From NCBI GenBank assembly GCA_903632075.3, contig CAHIKZ030002624.1, forward strand, positions 27,501 to 91,500: 64,000 nucleotides of DNA, in the 5' to 3' direction. This DNA comes from Acanthosepion pharaonis. Lineage: Eukaryota; Mollusca; Cephalopoda; Sepiida; Sepiidae. This document shows positions 1-10,065 of this stretch, piece by piece (positions within the stretch are counted from its first letter, which is position 1; the number at the start of each line of letters is the position of its first letter). The notes beneath the pieces were generated by a model, which ran no database searches, was not told the DNA's origin, and worked only from the letters and a program-made list of their open reading frames with translations. A program made the translations under genes and the position numbers.

Positions 1-181
1 ATTTATTTACAGAAATAATATATTTCTTAAATGATGTTTACTTAATTTTCTCTGAAAACATGTTGATTTTTTTATGCCACCTTTTTTTAAATTTGTATGT
101 TCTTAAAGATGTATTTCATAAACTTATTTGAAATGGTTTTGGTTATGTTTGATAATTTTCTATAAAAAGAATAAAATCTCC

Positions 182-183
<2 letters not shown>

Positions 184-215
<32 letters not shown>
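184..215. repeat. (AT)n microsatellite
   Basis: An uninterrupted AT dinucleotide run of about 16 units lies in AT-rich DNA. Open frames across it read as alternating Tyr and Ile and are not coding. Confidence 0.95.
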
Positions 216-218
<3 letters not shown>

Positions 219-334
219 TGGAATTTTCAAACAAGTCCATACAAAGGACATACTGAAGGGTTGACCATCATTATGGACTGATGTATTAGCCCGAGATTTA
301 GTGCAAATTCTTAATTCTCTCAAATGGTTGAGAC

Positions 335-1310
335 AATTCTTTTCAAAGTTAGTTATACCTTGGTATCAGTTTTCTCCAGTTTGCTCAGTTTTCAACAGCA
401 AGTTTGAACTCCTCTATAGGGATGTTTGCAGCATTTAAATTGTACTTGAGTTTGTCCTTGAAGCATAACCAAGGATGGCCTACATTACGCTTACCATGAA
501 AAAGTCGGTTATACATAACGATTTTCAGCATCCAATCATCACTCATTCTGATGACATGACCAGCCCATCTGAACTGTGATTGTATCAGAAAGGATTCGGT
601 ACCACTGACCCCACATTTGATGAAAAGATCAGGGTTAGAGATATTGTCCTGCTGTGTATAAACAATTATTGAACAAAGACAGCATTTATGAAAAGCATCA
701 AGTTGATTGATGTGTGTCCTGTATTGTGTCCACGATTCTGATCCATAGGGAAGTGTGGTGAGAATGACTGCTCAGATACTGATTTTCATTTTCAGTGAAA
801 TCCCACAAACATCCCATAGGCAATTCTTAAGCTTCCCAAAGGCATTGGTTGCCTTTGATATTTGGTTAACTATCTTGTCATCCAGTGAGGCACTTGAATT
901 GACTTTGCTTCCTAATGAATGATTTCATATACTTGGGTTGTTATTGTTGACAGTATTAGGAACAATTAGAAAGGTATGGGCAGGTGGTTTTTGTTTTACA
1001 CCCTTGACTTGCTTAGGTGTTGGCCTTGGTTGATGGACAACTTCAGTTTTCTTTATGCTAATAGTTAATCCAAATGTGTTACAAGCAGTGGAAAAACAAT
1101 TGACGAGTGTTTGAGATCCTTCAATTGAGGTGGCCACGATTGCAGCGTCAAACAAAAGATCACGAATAATGCTTGCTTGAGTCAGTGATTTTGCTTTAAA
1201 ACATTGATGGTTAAAGGGGCCACCACTTGTACCCATGACAAGATAACTAAACGCATGGTGTAGCTTGACCAAAAAGAAGAGAGCGAAAAGTACAGGAGCC
1301 ATGACACAAC
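335..1310 (-). mobile_element. LINE family C fragment: end of reverse transcriptase plus C-terminal region
   Basis: This is the decayed 3' half of a non-LTR retrotransposon on the - strand. Reading from 1302 downward, the frame gives a region around the catalytic box in which the usual YADD reads as FDAA. It continues into FGLTISIKKTEVVHQPRPTP, the stretch that follows the RT active site in many LINEs. Further down (about 330-900) the reverse complement gives phrases typical of the RT C-terminus: FGKLKNCLWDVCGISLK, LTTLPYGSESWT, a Leu/Ile-rich core, then SQFRWAGHVIRMSDDWM. The frame is broken by stops and small shifts, so no functional enzyme is possible. The 5' part (endonuclease and RT fingers) is missing; the element stops at an AT tract near 1320. 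The clade (RTE- or CR1-like) is not certain. Confidence 0.85.
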
Positions 1311-1416
1311 CTTGTGTTGTCTATATATATATACAAAGAAATATAGTCTTAAGGTGTGCTATATTTATGGGATAAAGTGCTCAATATCAGAGATAGAGTG
1401 TGCGTAAATATAAAAG

Positions 1417-1530
1417 TGAACATTGAAGTCAACTTAGAGGCTTTTTCATGCTAGACACAATCATCAGGCCTTGAAATAGTGTTAGCATGAAACAGCCTGT
1501 AACATCTAAGTGTTGACTTCAATGTTCATT
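1417..1530. repeat. Imperfect inverted repeat
   Basis: Arms of about 40 bases face each other: GTGAACATTGAAGTCAAC near 1419 and GTTGACTTCAATGTTCAT near 1513. Both arms also share CATGCTA/TAGCATG and AGGC/GCCT segments. The loop is about 30 bases. It abuts an (AT)n run and looks like a small foldback or MITE remnant. Confidence 0.7.
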
Positions 1531-1531
1531 T

Positions 1532-1537
<6 letters not shown>

Positions 1538-1590
<53 letters not shown>
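1538..1590. repeat. (AT)n microsatellite
   Basis: About 26 AT units directly follow the inverted repeat. The short frames on both strands here are repeat translations, not genes. Confidence 0.95.
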
Positions 1591-1592
<2 letters not shown>

Positions 1593-1722
1593 TAAAGGAA
1601 TAAAAGAAAAGGAAAGGACCTTTATCAAACCTACATTTGCTTTGATAAAGTTCCTCAGAGAAAAAAACATATCAGCTAAGAATAGTTTTTTGTTTATATA
1701 TATATATTTCGTCAAAGGCACT

Positions 1723-1754
1723 CTTCAGGTGCTGAGTGTATACAGCACCTGAAG
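1723..1754. repeat. Perfect 11-bp hairpin
   Basis: CTTCAGGTGCT (1723-1733) and AGCACCTGAAG (1744-1754) are exact reverse complements around a 10-base loop. The CTTCAGGTG/CACCTGAAG motif is also found in the foldback SINE near 37440, so this may be a relic of that family. Confidence 0.75.
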
Positions 1755-1791
1755 ATTGAAAAAAAATTTGCCCAAATGGTAAAAATGTATA

Positions 1792-1794
<3 letters not shown>

Positions 1795-1841
<47 letters not shown>
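1795..1841. repeat. (AT)n microsatellite
   Basis: About 23 AT units, followed by two direct copies of GACTTTATA. Confidence 0.95.
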
Positions 1842-1843
<2 letters not shown>

Positions 1844-2103
1844 TTTATAGACTTTATAGCACTGTTTCAATAATACCAGCACTTTATGTGCAGTTTATAT
1901 ATTTACATATACACTTATATTTATAATATGATTGTGTATTTGAGCACCAATCCCTCTTTTATATAGGTTTCACTAAAGACTTGCAGGCACTGCAATTAGG
2001 CTTTTTTTTTTAAATATTTTTCTTGCATGCATACATTGTTTTGAACAATAACCCTTAAAATGTCATTTGACTCAGACGTGACTTTATTAGGCAAAGTGTG
2101 TTT

Positions 2104-2330
2104 TATAGGGGAGGCATGGTGGAATAATGGATAGCGGCTCAGATTGGGGAATCGGAGAGCCAAGTTCAAATTCCAGTCGAATCCATTACATTCACTTACG
2201 TGCTAATACCCTTGGGAAAGGTATGAATCCTCTTCTTCTCTCCCCCTCCTCCTAGCTATGGGTAAAGAGCAGGACACACCAGGTTCTATGGCAACTTACT
2301 TATCAGAAAGAAACAACTGAAATTTCTAGG
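2104..2330 (+). mobile_element. tRNA-derived SINE, copy 1
   Basis: The head has a pol III-like A box region (GTGGAATAATGGATAGCGG) and a B box-like GTTCAAATTCC about 45 bases on, as in tRNA-derived SINEs. It is followed by a family-specific body with the marker ACCCTTGGGAAAGG. The same head and body recur at 23186, 23511, and on the - strand at 14645 and 16085. Copies differ by scattered substitutions, so they are old. No intact pol III transcript can be claimed. Confidence 0.82.
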
Positions 2331-2420
2331 GCACAATGAGGAAAAAGGGTTTGAAGAATTTGACACTCACAGGATATTGAATGCAAAAGGGATAAAGGAA
2401 AACAACTTTCTTTTTTTTTT

Positions 2421-2650
2421 TACTACTGTTCACTCAATACAAGAGCCACTCAAGGTAGAGGGTTATTGTGTGGTTTTGTATTAGCATAAGAAAGAGCAAG
2501 ATAGGAAGAAAGGTAGACAGCTAATTCCGGACTTGGAAATCTCAACATTTAATTAGTGAATAAAATTTCAGAGTCCAGGTGGAGGTGTTAGAGGTATAGA
2601 GTTGAAGTAGACTTTAGAAAGGACAGGAAACAAGGAATGAACCTCTTCTC
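2421..2650 (-). mobile_element. LINE family D 3' end fragment
   Basis: The segment with TCAAGGTAGAGGGTTA (about 2450) matches, in reverse complement, the 3' end of the LINE at 58470-58775. It also matches the fragment at 15845. The rest is too decayed to translate. The overlapping short frames at 2588-2857 are not supported as genes. Confidence 0.55.
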
Positions 2651-3095
2651 CTGCCTAATTAGCTTGTTTAAATGATTGACAGAGCAGGGATTAGGAGAGA
2701 TAGCAAAAAGACGAAAATTACTAAGAGCTACAAAGGACAGGAAATTGTGAAGAACCACAATCGACAACATACAGAAGAGACATGGCACATAGAAGAAGCA
2801 CCGTTAGAATCAGCACAGTATTATCAACAATTCAGTAATGAATTTGGAGCTACTTAAGTAGGTAGACAGGTCCACTCGTAAAAAAAAAAAAAGTTTTTCC
2901 AAACTAATTTTTGTAGATTAACTATTAGACATTCCTAAAGCCATAGCATTTGTCAGAATAAAAAAATATTGATTTTTTTCTTTTTATGATTTTAGAAGTG
3001 GGGGTCCTGTTTATAATATGAATAATATGAATACAATGTTACATTAATCACTGACATTTTTAAACAATTACCTGCACTTTGCTTTTTATTTTGTT

Positions 3096-3235
3096 TAAGG
3101 GTTCACTATTTGCCCATAGCTGGGACCCTAACAAGTACTACCACCCCAGGTCAGAATAGACCTGGGAACAAAAGCAATTAAGAGGTGGTTCCATGTTCCT
3201 CAAAACCCCAATCTCTTGATCAGAGGAATAATTTA
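3096..3235 (+). repeat. Interspersed repeat E, copy 1
   Basis: The stretch TTCACTATTTGCCCATAGCT ... CCACCCCAGGTC ... AGAGGTGGTTCC ... CTCTTGATCAGAGG is found again in opposite orientation at 13713-13835 (AGTTAACTATTTGCCCAG... when reverse complemented). The two share enough spaced blocks to be one family. I do not recognise the family. Confidence 0.7.
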
Positions 3236-4151
3236 TGTAGATTAGCATTCATTAGACTTTTCTAAAGCAACAATATTTATCAGAATTTCTTTTGATAATT
3301 TCAGTAGGGGTGAAATAATATAATTACTGTTCATAATATAAATACTGTAAAATATAAATACTGTTCATAATATAAATACTGTAAAACTGATCTCGGACTT
3401 TTTAATATCAAGTTTGAAACTGATTTTTTCATGGATATCTGCATGAGAAAACAGACATTTTCTTTTCAAAAACATTTCTTTTAGATAAAGAAGAAACAAA
3501 TATATACATGTTTATGGGTTTTATTTTAACATTTAACACTCTACATCATTTATAAATATTACTTCCTCTTTTACTGTATATGGAATCCCCTTAAAATATA
3601 GTCTTTTATATATTAGTTCTATATATTTGAAATTGCAGTAGTCTGGCTCTCAATTTCAGTCAAGATTGTTTTAGGTGTTGCCATAGAAGGATATGATTAC
3701 ACAACCAAGTAATTCAAATTCAACTTGCATTGGCAGGACTAACATTTTGTTTGATGAAAATAGTCACCTACAGTGCTAAAGGTTAAGAAAATATTTTAAA
3801 CAATATTAATGGTTTGTCTGACAAAATAAATTTTTCATTTTTTTTTTTTCAAAAAGATTTTTTATTATTAAAAAGACAAACAAATTCATTTTTAATTAAA
3901 GAGCAGATGGATATATATATATTTTAAAACAAGCAATTTTTATTAGGTGAAAATTTTTTTTTTTTTTTTTGAAAACCATAAAAATATTATGGAATAACCA
4001 ATGTTGAAGAAAAAATTATGAAATGATTTTGTAATTTGCATTTTTAAAATAAATACCAGCAGAAGTCTTGATATACAAATGAGTCTACAGTTAAAAAAGA
4101 ATTCTTGCAGACCTCAACATGTAGTTGGACATATCTAACTGAAAAGAAAAT
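3236..4151. other. AT-rich intergenic DNA, no gene seen
   Basis: Low-complexity A/T sequence with a short direct duplication near 3320-3385 (ATAATATAAATACTGT twice) and homopolymer tracts at 3840 and 3953. No coding signal or RNA gene is visible. It may include the left end of the Tc1-like element, but I could not see its terminal inverted repeat. Confidence 0.6.
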
Positions 4152-4925
4152 ATGGCTCCAACAAAAGAACTGTCAATTGAAACAATAGAAAGGATTATAA
4201 AACTCTTTCAAGAAAGCAATCCACAGTGGATTGCAGTGAAAAATGTTGGTTGTTTCCCATCAGCTGTGTGTAAAATTTGGTGCAAATATAAAAGAAATAG
4301 GATGGTTAAGAAAGGAAACCATTTTGGTAGACCAGAAAAGACATCAAAACATCAGGAGAGAAAACTCAAAATAACATTCCTTGAAAGAATGTACAGCAAA
4401 ACAAATTGCTTTAAACAAGAGACAATGTTTGTTATAAAAGTGTAAGAAATTGACTGAATGAAATGTGATTTACATAGAGTAAAACCATGCAAAATCTAAA
4501 ACTAAAAACAAAACAGAAGAAAAATGAGGTTAAAGTGAATAAAATAAACAATCATGGTGTATGGACAACTGTGTGAAAGTGATATTCAGTGAAGAATCAA
4601 GAATCTGTGATGATGGTATTTTTTTTTGTCTGGTGCCATTCAAATGAAATAAATATAGATGACTGAGAGAAGAAAACAAGTAGATTTTCTCAAGTCGTTC
4701 ATGATATAGGGTTACATGTCATTTAAAGAAACATGGGAGATGGCAATCATCACCTCAACAATCAATACACATGTGTGCATCAAAATCTTGTATAATTTCT
4801 TCATTCTGTTAATAAAAAATTGGTTTGGTTATGATGAAGTCATTTTTAAAGAAAATAATGAAGGCTACTCACTCTGTCGTGTTGTCAATATTAATTCCTC
4901 AACTCTTGATCAGCCCAACTGATAC
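4152..4925 (+). pseudogene. Tc1/mariner-type transposase pseudogene
   Basis: The first 97 codons (4152-4445) read MAPTKELSIETIERIIKLFQ, then AVKNVGCFPSAVCKIWCKYK, then GRPEKTS. This is the paired-type helix-turn-helix DNA-binding half of Tc1 transposases with its GRPR-like linker. Downstream, reading frames shift repeatedly. VIFSEESRICDDG appears near 4575, in the place of the first catalytic Asp region (VxFSDES), here with Glu for Asp. MAIITSTINTHVCIKILYNF and NWFGYDEVIF follow at 4740-4855, a known part of the catalytic domain. The element is interrupted by stops and a deletion between 4445 and 4550, so it is dead. It is immediately followed by the Helitron-like block. Terminal inverted repeats were not identified. 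Confidence 0.85.
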
Positions 4926-4943
4926 AATGGAAAATCATTCATC

Positions 4944-5625
4944 ATACTTATTATAAAACCCAGGTTGTGTGTGTGTGTGTGTGTGTCTGTACGTTTATAT
5001 ATTGGATCGGATTTCCTACATTTTTCAACCGATTTCAACAAAACTTCACAGGACTATGTAAAATTACCTTGCAGTGGTTCTGACAGCACCAAAAATTGGA
5101 AAAACACAATTGTTTTTGCACAAAATCAATTTGAAAACACGATTAAGAGGCATCGCTGTCGATAATGAAAGGGGACAACTCATATTGAGTTATACTTATT
5201 ATAAAACCCAGGGTTTTTTTTGTGTGTGTGCGTGTGTGTGTGTTCGTTTATATATTTGATTGGATTTCCTACATTTTTCAACCAGTTTCAACAAAACTTC
5301 ACTTTTTTTTTGGCAGGTTTCTTATTGTCTTGCACACTTTTTTCTTTATTTTTACATTCAGAATGCTTTAAAAATTCCATTTACAAGACAATTGTTTATA
5401 ATAAAATTCTATTCAATCAGTAGACTCATAACGATCGAAAACAATGTTTTGTTTGAGTTTGGGTTTGACCAATTTGTAAAAAAAAAAAAAAATTAAAACA
5501 CATGCATGTCCGTCAACCTTAAACAATAATCTTTGTCAATTTTATTTTTCAGTCTTTATGATGGTCGATACTTGATCTATCTCTTACTGTTACATCCCCG
5601 GGCAATGCCGGGCTCTACTGCTAGT
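4944..5625 (+). mobile_element. Non-autonomous Helitron-like element with duplicated 5' part
   Basis: The right end has a short GC hairpin, CCCGG-GCAATG-CCGGG at 5597-5612, followed 9 bases later by CTAGT (5621-5625). That is the layout of Helitron/Helentron 3' termini (subterminal hairpin then CTRR). The left part occurs twice in tandem, starting at 4944 and at 5192: ATACTTATTATAAAACCCAG, a (GT)n tract, CGTTTATATATT, GATTTCCTACATTTTTCAAC, then TTTCAACAAAACTTCAC. No Rep/helicase frame is present, so the element is non-autonomous. Short frames inside are not genes. Confidence 0.68.
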
Positions 5626-5639
5626 TAAATGCTAAGTTT

Positions 5640-6429
5640 GTAGTGAACCCAAATGTAAAATTAAAATATTAAAATAAAAATGAATTCAAATTAAAATAAG
5701 GCATTTTTTTTTCCTTTAAAACCCTTATCTCTTTTTCTCTCTCACTTTCTACCCCTTCTCTTTCTATACTTAATGAGAAGGCAACCCTCAAATAAAAAAG
5801 AGGAAGAAGAAGAAGAAAAGACTGAGCACAACAACAAAACAGTAGAAGCTTGCTGGTCCAGGGTCTATTTATTGTGATTATAAATCTATCAAAATAATAG
5901 AGTCTCTACACATAACTTCTGTTATAAAAAAAAATGAAGGAACACTTGAAAATAAAAGAATTTTGACCAATAAAAAAACAAAGAGACTTTTGATGTTAAC
6001 CAAAACTAAGCTTTGTGCTAAGTAGTCTAAAGTCTTTCTTAATTGTATAAAAAGTGACAGGCCAGGGATAGCCAGAGAAACCAGCCAAGCATGTTGTGTG
6101 AAGAAACTAAGCATCCATCTGATTAAGACATTTTTCCACTCTTCTGAGGGCTGGGAAAGCACAGCAGATTGACATCAACAACATGTTTCCAAAGTAACCA
6201 CAGTCTTGACTTCTACCAAGGTCTGACAATGTAAACTATCAAATACCCAGCTGAATAAACTTTCACCAACCTGAATTACAAAGTCAAATAAATAAACATA
6301 TATTATTTGTTTACATCATTGATTCTGTTCTTTTATTCTGAAGTATCTGATAAATAATAATAAGAAACTATGGTGCTTCTCCACAAATTTACTAAGAATT
6401 TGTATAAAATTTTCTAAAAAGCCTTGCAC
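5640..6429. other. Intergenic DNA, no gene seen
   Basis: Contains a pyrimidine-rich run near 5710-5770 and an AAG-rich run near 5800. A 94-codon open frame on the - strand (5878-6162) has no recognisable domain, and I do not call it a gene. Confidence 0.5.
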
Positions 6430-7095
6430 CTTCTTGGGCTAATGTTTTCTGTTGACAGATTATATTGAGGTCTGCTGCTAGGTAAGTTGGTTCACTGTTT
6501 CAGGCTAGACAATTTTTCTTGCCAGAATCTATTTTACAAATTTATAAGTCTACCATTCGTTCATACATGGAATATTGCTGTCACATTTAGTCTGGTGCTT
6601 TTGCTATGTATTTAGAGATCCTTGATAAAATCCAAAGAAGAATCTGCTATGTTAGTGGTTCAGACCTGGCATCTTGGCTTGGTTTCCCACTGCTGTGCTA
6701 TAGCTTCCCTGTACCTTTTCTATAAATATTTTGATGGTAATTGTCCTGAGTAACTTTCCTCTTTGGTAACTAGACTTTATGAATTTAATAGCAGTACTAG
6801 ATTGGCAGCTAGGTCTCATCATTTACATGCTGTGAGTTCTATGCTAACAGTTTCTTCTCTTGCACTTCTCATTTGTTGGCCTTTCTTCCATCTTCCAGCA
6901 TCAACTTTGATCTTCAAAAATTTAAATGCAATGTCAGTTGTTATCTTCTGTCTTCATAATACCTGTTCCTTTATTATTCTCTCTCCTTAATAATGTTCTT
7001 TTTTCTCATATTCTGTCACTCAGTAATTCCTTGTGTCTTAATGGCTTTATTGCTTTGCTTTTGATGAAATGATATAAAAAAGCATTCTAATATGT
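6430..7095 (+). mobile_element. LINE family A copy 1, 3' fragment
   Basis: Frame-broken remnant of the C-terminal part of a Jockey/CR1-type reverse transcriptase. The DNA parallels copy 2 (7782-8445) block by block: a KVGSL-like start, the NLFYKFISLPFVHTWNIAV region, which corresponds to ILHIYKSTICPCFEYCCHIW, then DKIQRRI-like and RLYEF-like segments. It ends near 7095 with TGAAATGATATAAAAAA, the family A tail. Multiple stops; no coding capacity. It lies in direct orientation to copy 2. Confidence 0.8.
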
Positions 7096-7123
7096 TAAAT
7101 AAATTTCATATTTGAAGTGAAAC

Positions 7124-7678
7124 TTATATCTTGTTATAAAGTATGGTTTATCATATTCAGAAACCTTTGAGAGCATCTTATACAGGGCCCAACAAATTTC
7201 TACAGTGTTCACCAAAACATTTCTTCATTGCAATGTATTATATGCATAACTGAGTATATTAAAATCAAATAGGCAATTTATCTCAAAAATGACCTACAAT
7301 ATGTTGTTAAATGGGGCAAGAAGTGGTTTGTTAATTTTAATGCCTCAAAAATGAAACTGTTTTCTTTTAATCATCTGAGAGAATCCTTATATCTTGTTAT
7401 AAAGTATGGTTTATCTTATATCTTGTTATAAAGTATGGTTTATCATATTCAGAAACCTTTGAGAGCATCTTATACAGGGCCCAACAAATTTCTACAGTGT
7501 TCACCAAAACATTTCTTCATTGCAATGTATTATATGCATAACTGAGTATATTAAAATCAAATAGGCAATTTATCTCAAAAATGACCTACAATATGTTGTT
7601 AAATGGGGCAAGAAGTGGTTTGTTAATTTTAATGCCTCAAAAATGAAACTGTTTTCTTTTAATCATCTGAGAGAATCC
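7124..7678 (+). repeat. 263-bp direct tandem duplication inside LINE A copy 2
   Basis: Bases 7124-7386 recur at 7416-7678 with no difference I could find by eye. They are joined by a 29-base partial third copy (7387-7415) of the first bases, TTATATCTTGTTATAAAGTA onward. The duplicated block contains the LINE segment VKWGKKWFVNFNASKMKLF, so the duplication happened after the LINE inserted. Confidence 0.92.
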
Positions 7679-8400
7679 TTTTTATCTTTCATCATCATGG
7701 CTGATGCTAACCTCCAAGAGAGTGACTAATTGTACCTTCTCAGATTAACATTTTCAGTTGACATGAAATGGAAAGAGTATATTGAATCAATTGCTAAAGG
7801 CTGCAACTAAGAAAGTTGGTTCGCTATGTCATACTAGACAATTTTTCTCTCCAGAATCTATTTTACATATTTATAAGTCTACCATTTGCCCTTGCTTTGA
7901 ATATTGCTGCCACATCTGGTCTGGTGCTCCTGCTATATATTTAAAGATTCTTGATAAAATCCAAAGAAGAATTGGCAATGTTATTGGTCCTGACCTGGCA
8001 TCTTGTCTTCAGTCCCTTTCCCAATATTTATATAATTACTTTCATGGTAATTGTTTGGATGAACTTTCATTTATGTTACCTAGACTTTATGAATTTAAAA
8101 GCAGTTCTAGTTTGGCAGCAAGGTTTCATCAATTTAAAGTTGAAATGGCTAGATCTAACTGTAAGTTGTATGCTAACAATTTCTTCTATCATACTTCTCA
8201 CTTGTGGAACTCTCTTCCAGCTTATTGCTTCCCACTCAACTAAGATCTTCAAAAATTTAAGTGCAATGTCAATTGTTATCTTCTGTCTTCTTAATTTTTG
8301 TTCTTTTATTGTTTTTTTCCTTAATAGTATTTTTCTTGTAGTCTCTAACATGAAAAAACCCTTGCATCTTAGTAGCAATACTGTCTTGCTTCAGGTGAAA

Positions 8401-8445
<45 letters not shown>
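7124..8445 (+). mobile_element. LINE family A copy 2, reverse transcriptase C-terminal half
   Basis: Starts just after the RT active-site region. VKWGKKWFVNFNASKMKLF appears twice because of the internal duplication. The MADANLQESD block follows, then an open frame at 7782-8243 with KKVGSLCHTRQFFSPESILH, IYKSTICPCFEYCCHIWSG, and LDKIQRRIGNVIGPDLASCL. This region is conserved in all five copies here. The 3' end is CTTCAGGTGAAATTATTAAT grading into (AT)n at 8408. The 5' part, with the YADD box, is absent. It lies tail-to-tail with copy 3. Confidence 0.88.
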
Positions 8446-8452
<7 letters not shown>

Positions 8453-8458
8453 TTTTTA
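8408..8458. repeat. (AT)n plus T-tract at the junction of two LINE tails
   Basis: About 18 AT units then 14 T. On the + side it is the tail of LINE A copy 2. On the - side it reads as the poly-A/(AT)n tail of copy 3 (GGGGTGAAATGCTTAAAA...). Confidence 0.9.
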
Positions 8459-10065
8459 AGCATTTCACCCCAAGCAAGGCGGGAAGCCACTAGGACGAGG
8501 GGTTACAGAAAATTTGGAGCAAGATCAGATAGGAGTGATAGAAGAAAGGATGAGGGAAGGGTAGTGGATAGATCAAAACTGGAGATGTCGATTGACATTA
8601 CATTTGAATAGCTGGAGATTATAGCTCTCAGGGAAACAGGAATAGGGAAAGGAGTTCCACAGGCGAGAGGTGCGAGACATGAAGCTATTGGAGTAGAAGA
8701 GACGGCTACATTTAGGAGTTTTGACAGTGAAGGGGTGAGAGAGGGATGCCAGCCTCGTAGGGCGCTTGAACTCATGAAGTCTGGGAACCAGCGAATGCAG
8801 CTCCTCGGAGCAATTGCCATGAAAGTATTTGTAAAACAGACAGAGAGAGGCGACGGCGCGTCTGTGAGAAAGTGACTGTAGACGAGATGCCAGATCAGGG
8901 CCAATTATATTGCATATCCGCCTCTGGAGCCTATCAAGAACCCCGAGGCAAACAGAAGGGGCTCCAGACCATATATGGCAGCAATACTCCATGCAAGGGC
9001 GAATTGTTGATTTGTAGATCTGGAGGATCGATTTCGGGAGAAAAATTTCCTGGCGCGGCACAGGGAGCCAACTTTCCTTGCGGTGGACGAAGCAATTGAC
9101 TCAATGTATTTGTTCCATCTCAGGTCAGCAGTCAACGTGAGACCGAGCAGCCGCAGAGAGTTTGCTCTCGAGAAGTTGAGCGTCAGACATTCTAATGGAG
9201 GGAAGGGAAGGATCTCTGTGGTGATTAATAGAGAGCAGTTTTGTTTTTGAAGCGTTAAAGTTGACCAGCCAATTCTTGCCCCAGTTCACAATCGATTGGA
9301 GGTCCTTTTTCGAAGACGCACGGCCATAGTTTTGTCTGAGACTAGATTTGTTTTTGAGGCAGGAATAAAATTGTGGTGTCATCCGCGTAGATGCCAACTT
9401 GGGAATTTATGACATCAGGAAGGTCATTTGATGAAGATAAGGAATAAAGTTATTTTAGGATGGAGCCTTGAGGAACACCTGCGTTCGTGGGATAGAAACT
9501 GGAGGAGAATCCGTTGAGAACGACCTTCAATTCACGGTTTGACAGGAATGATTGTATTAGGTTATATAATCGACCGGTAATGCCATAACCCTGGTTCTTA
9601 CGAAAAAAAGGCCGGCATGCCAAACCCTATCAAATGCTTTGGAGATGTCTAATTTTCCAGCACGGGTTTTCCCGTTATTTTGAAGAGATGGTAGACTGTT
9701 TAAGTAATGGCCGTAAGCACATTTATATAGATCGGGAAAGCGGAAACCATATTACTTGTCTGAGAGCAGAAATGGGATGTGGGGTGGTTAACCATTTCGG
9801 TATTGATAATATTTTCGAAGACTAGAGGAGGGGTAGGAGACTGCAAGGATTTCCTAGTTGGAAGGGTCAGAGGGCAGCAGAGTTCTGAAAAGACAGGAAC
9901 GATCGATGAGGACTTCCAGCAGTCAGGAAAACAAGATTCCTTGAGGCATCTATTATATAGTTTTAGAAAATAGGCGCCAGTTCAGGCGTATATTTCTTCA
10001 AGACAATGGCTGGTATCCCGTCTCCACCACTAGCCTTGTTGGGGTCTAAATTGGAGATAACGCCC
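8446..10065 (-). mobile_element. LINE family A copy 3, longest and best preserved reverse transcriptase
   Basis: Reading down from 10065 the translation starts in the RT fingers: DPNKASGGDGIPAIVLKKYT. It passes RELKVVLNGFSSSFYPTNAG, GVPQGSIL (about 9470) and the catalytic GIYADDTTI (about 9385), then NWGKNWLVNFNASKTKLLS. It finishes with ILQIYKSTIRPCMEYCCHIW, LDRLQRRICNIIGPDLASRL and SRTSRLWNSFPYSCFPESYN. The Asp pair of the active site is intact, but frameshifts and at least one stop separate the blocks (for example near 9440 and between 8905 and 9125). The endonuclease domain is missing (5' truncation). Base composition is clearly richer in G+C than its surroundings, which fits a younger insertion. 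The 3' tail is TGAAATGCTTAAAA then (AT)n. Confidence 0.9.
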
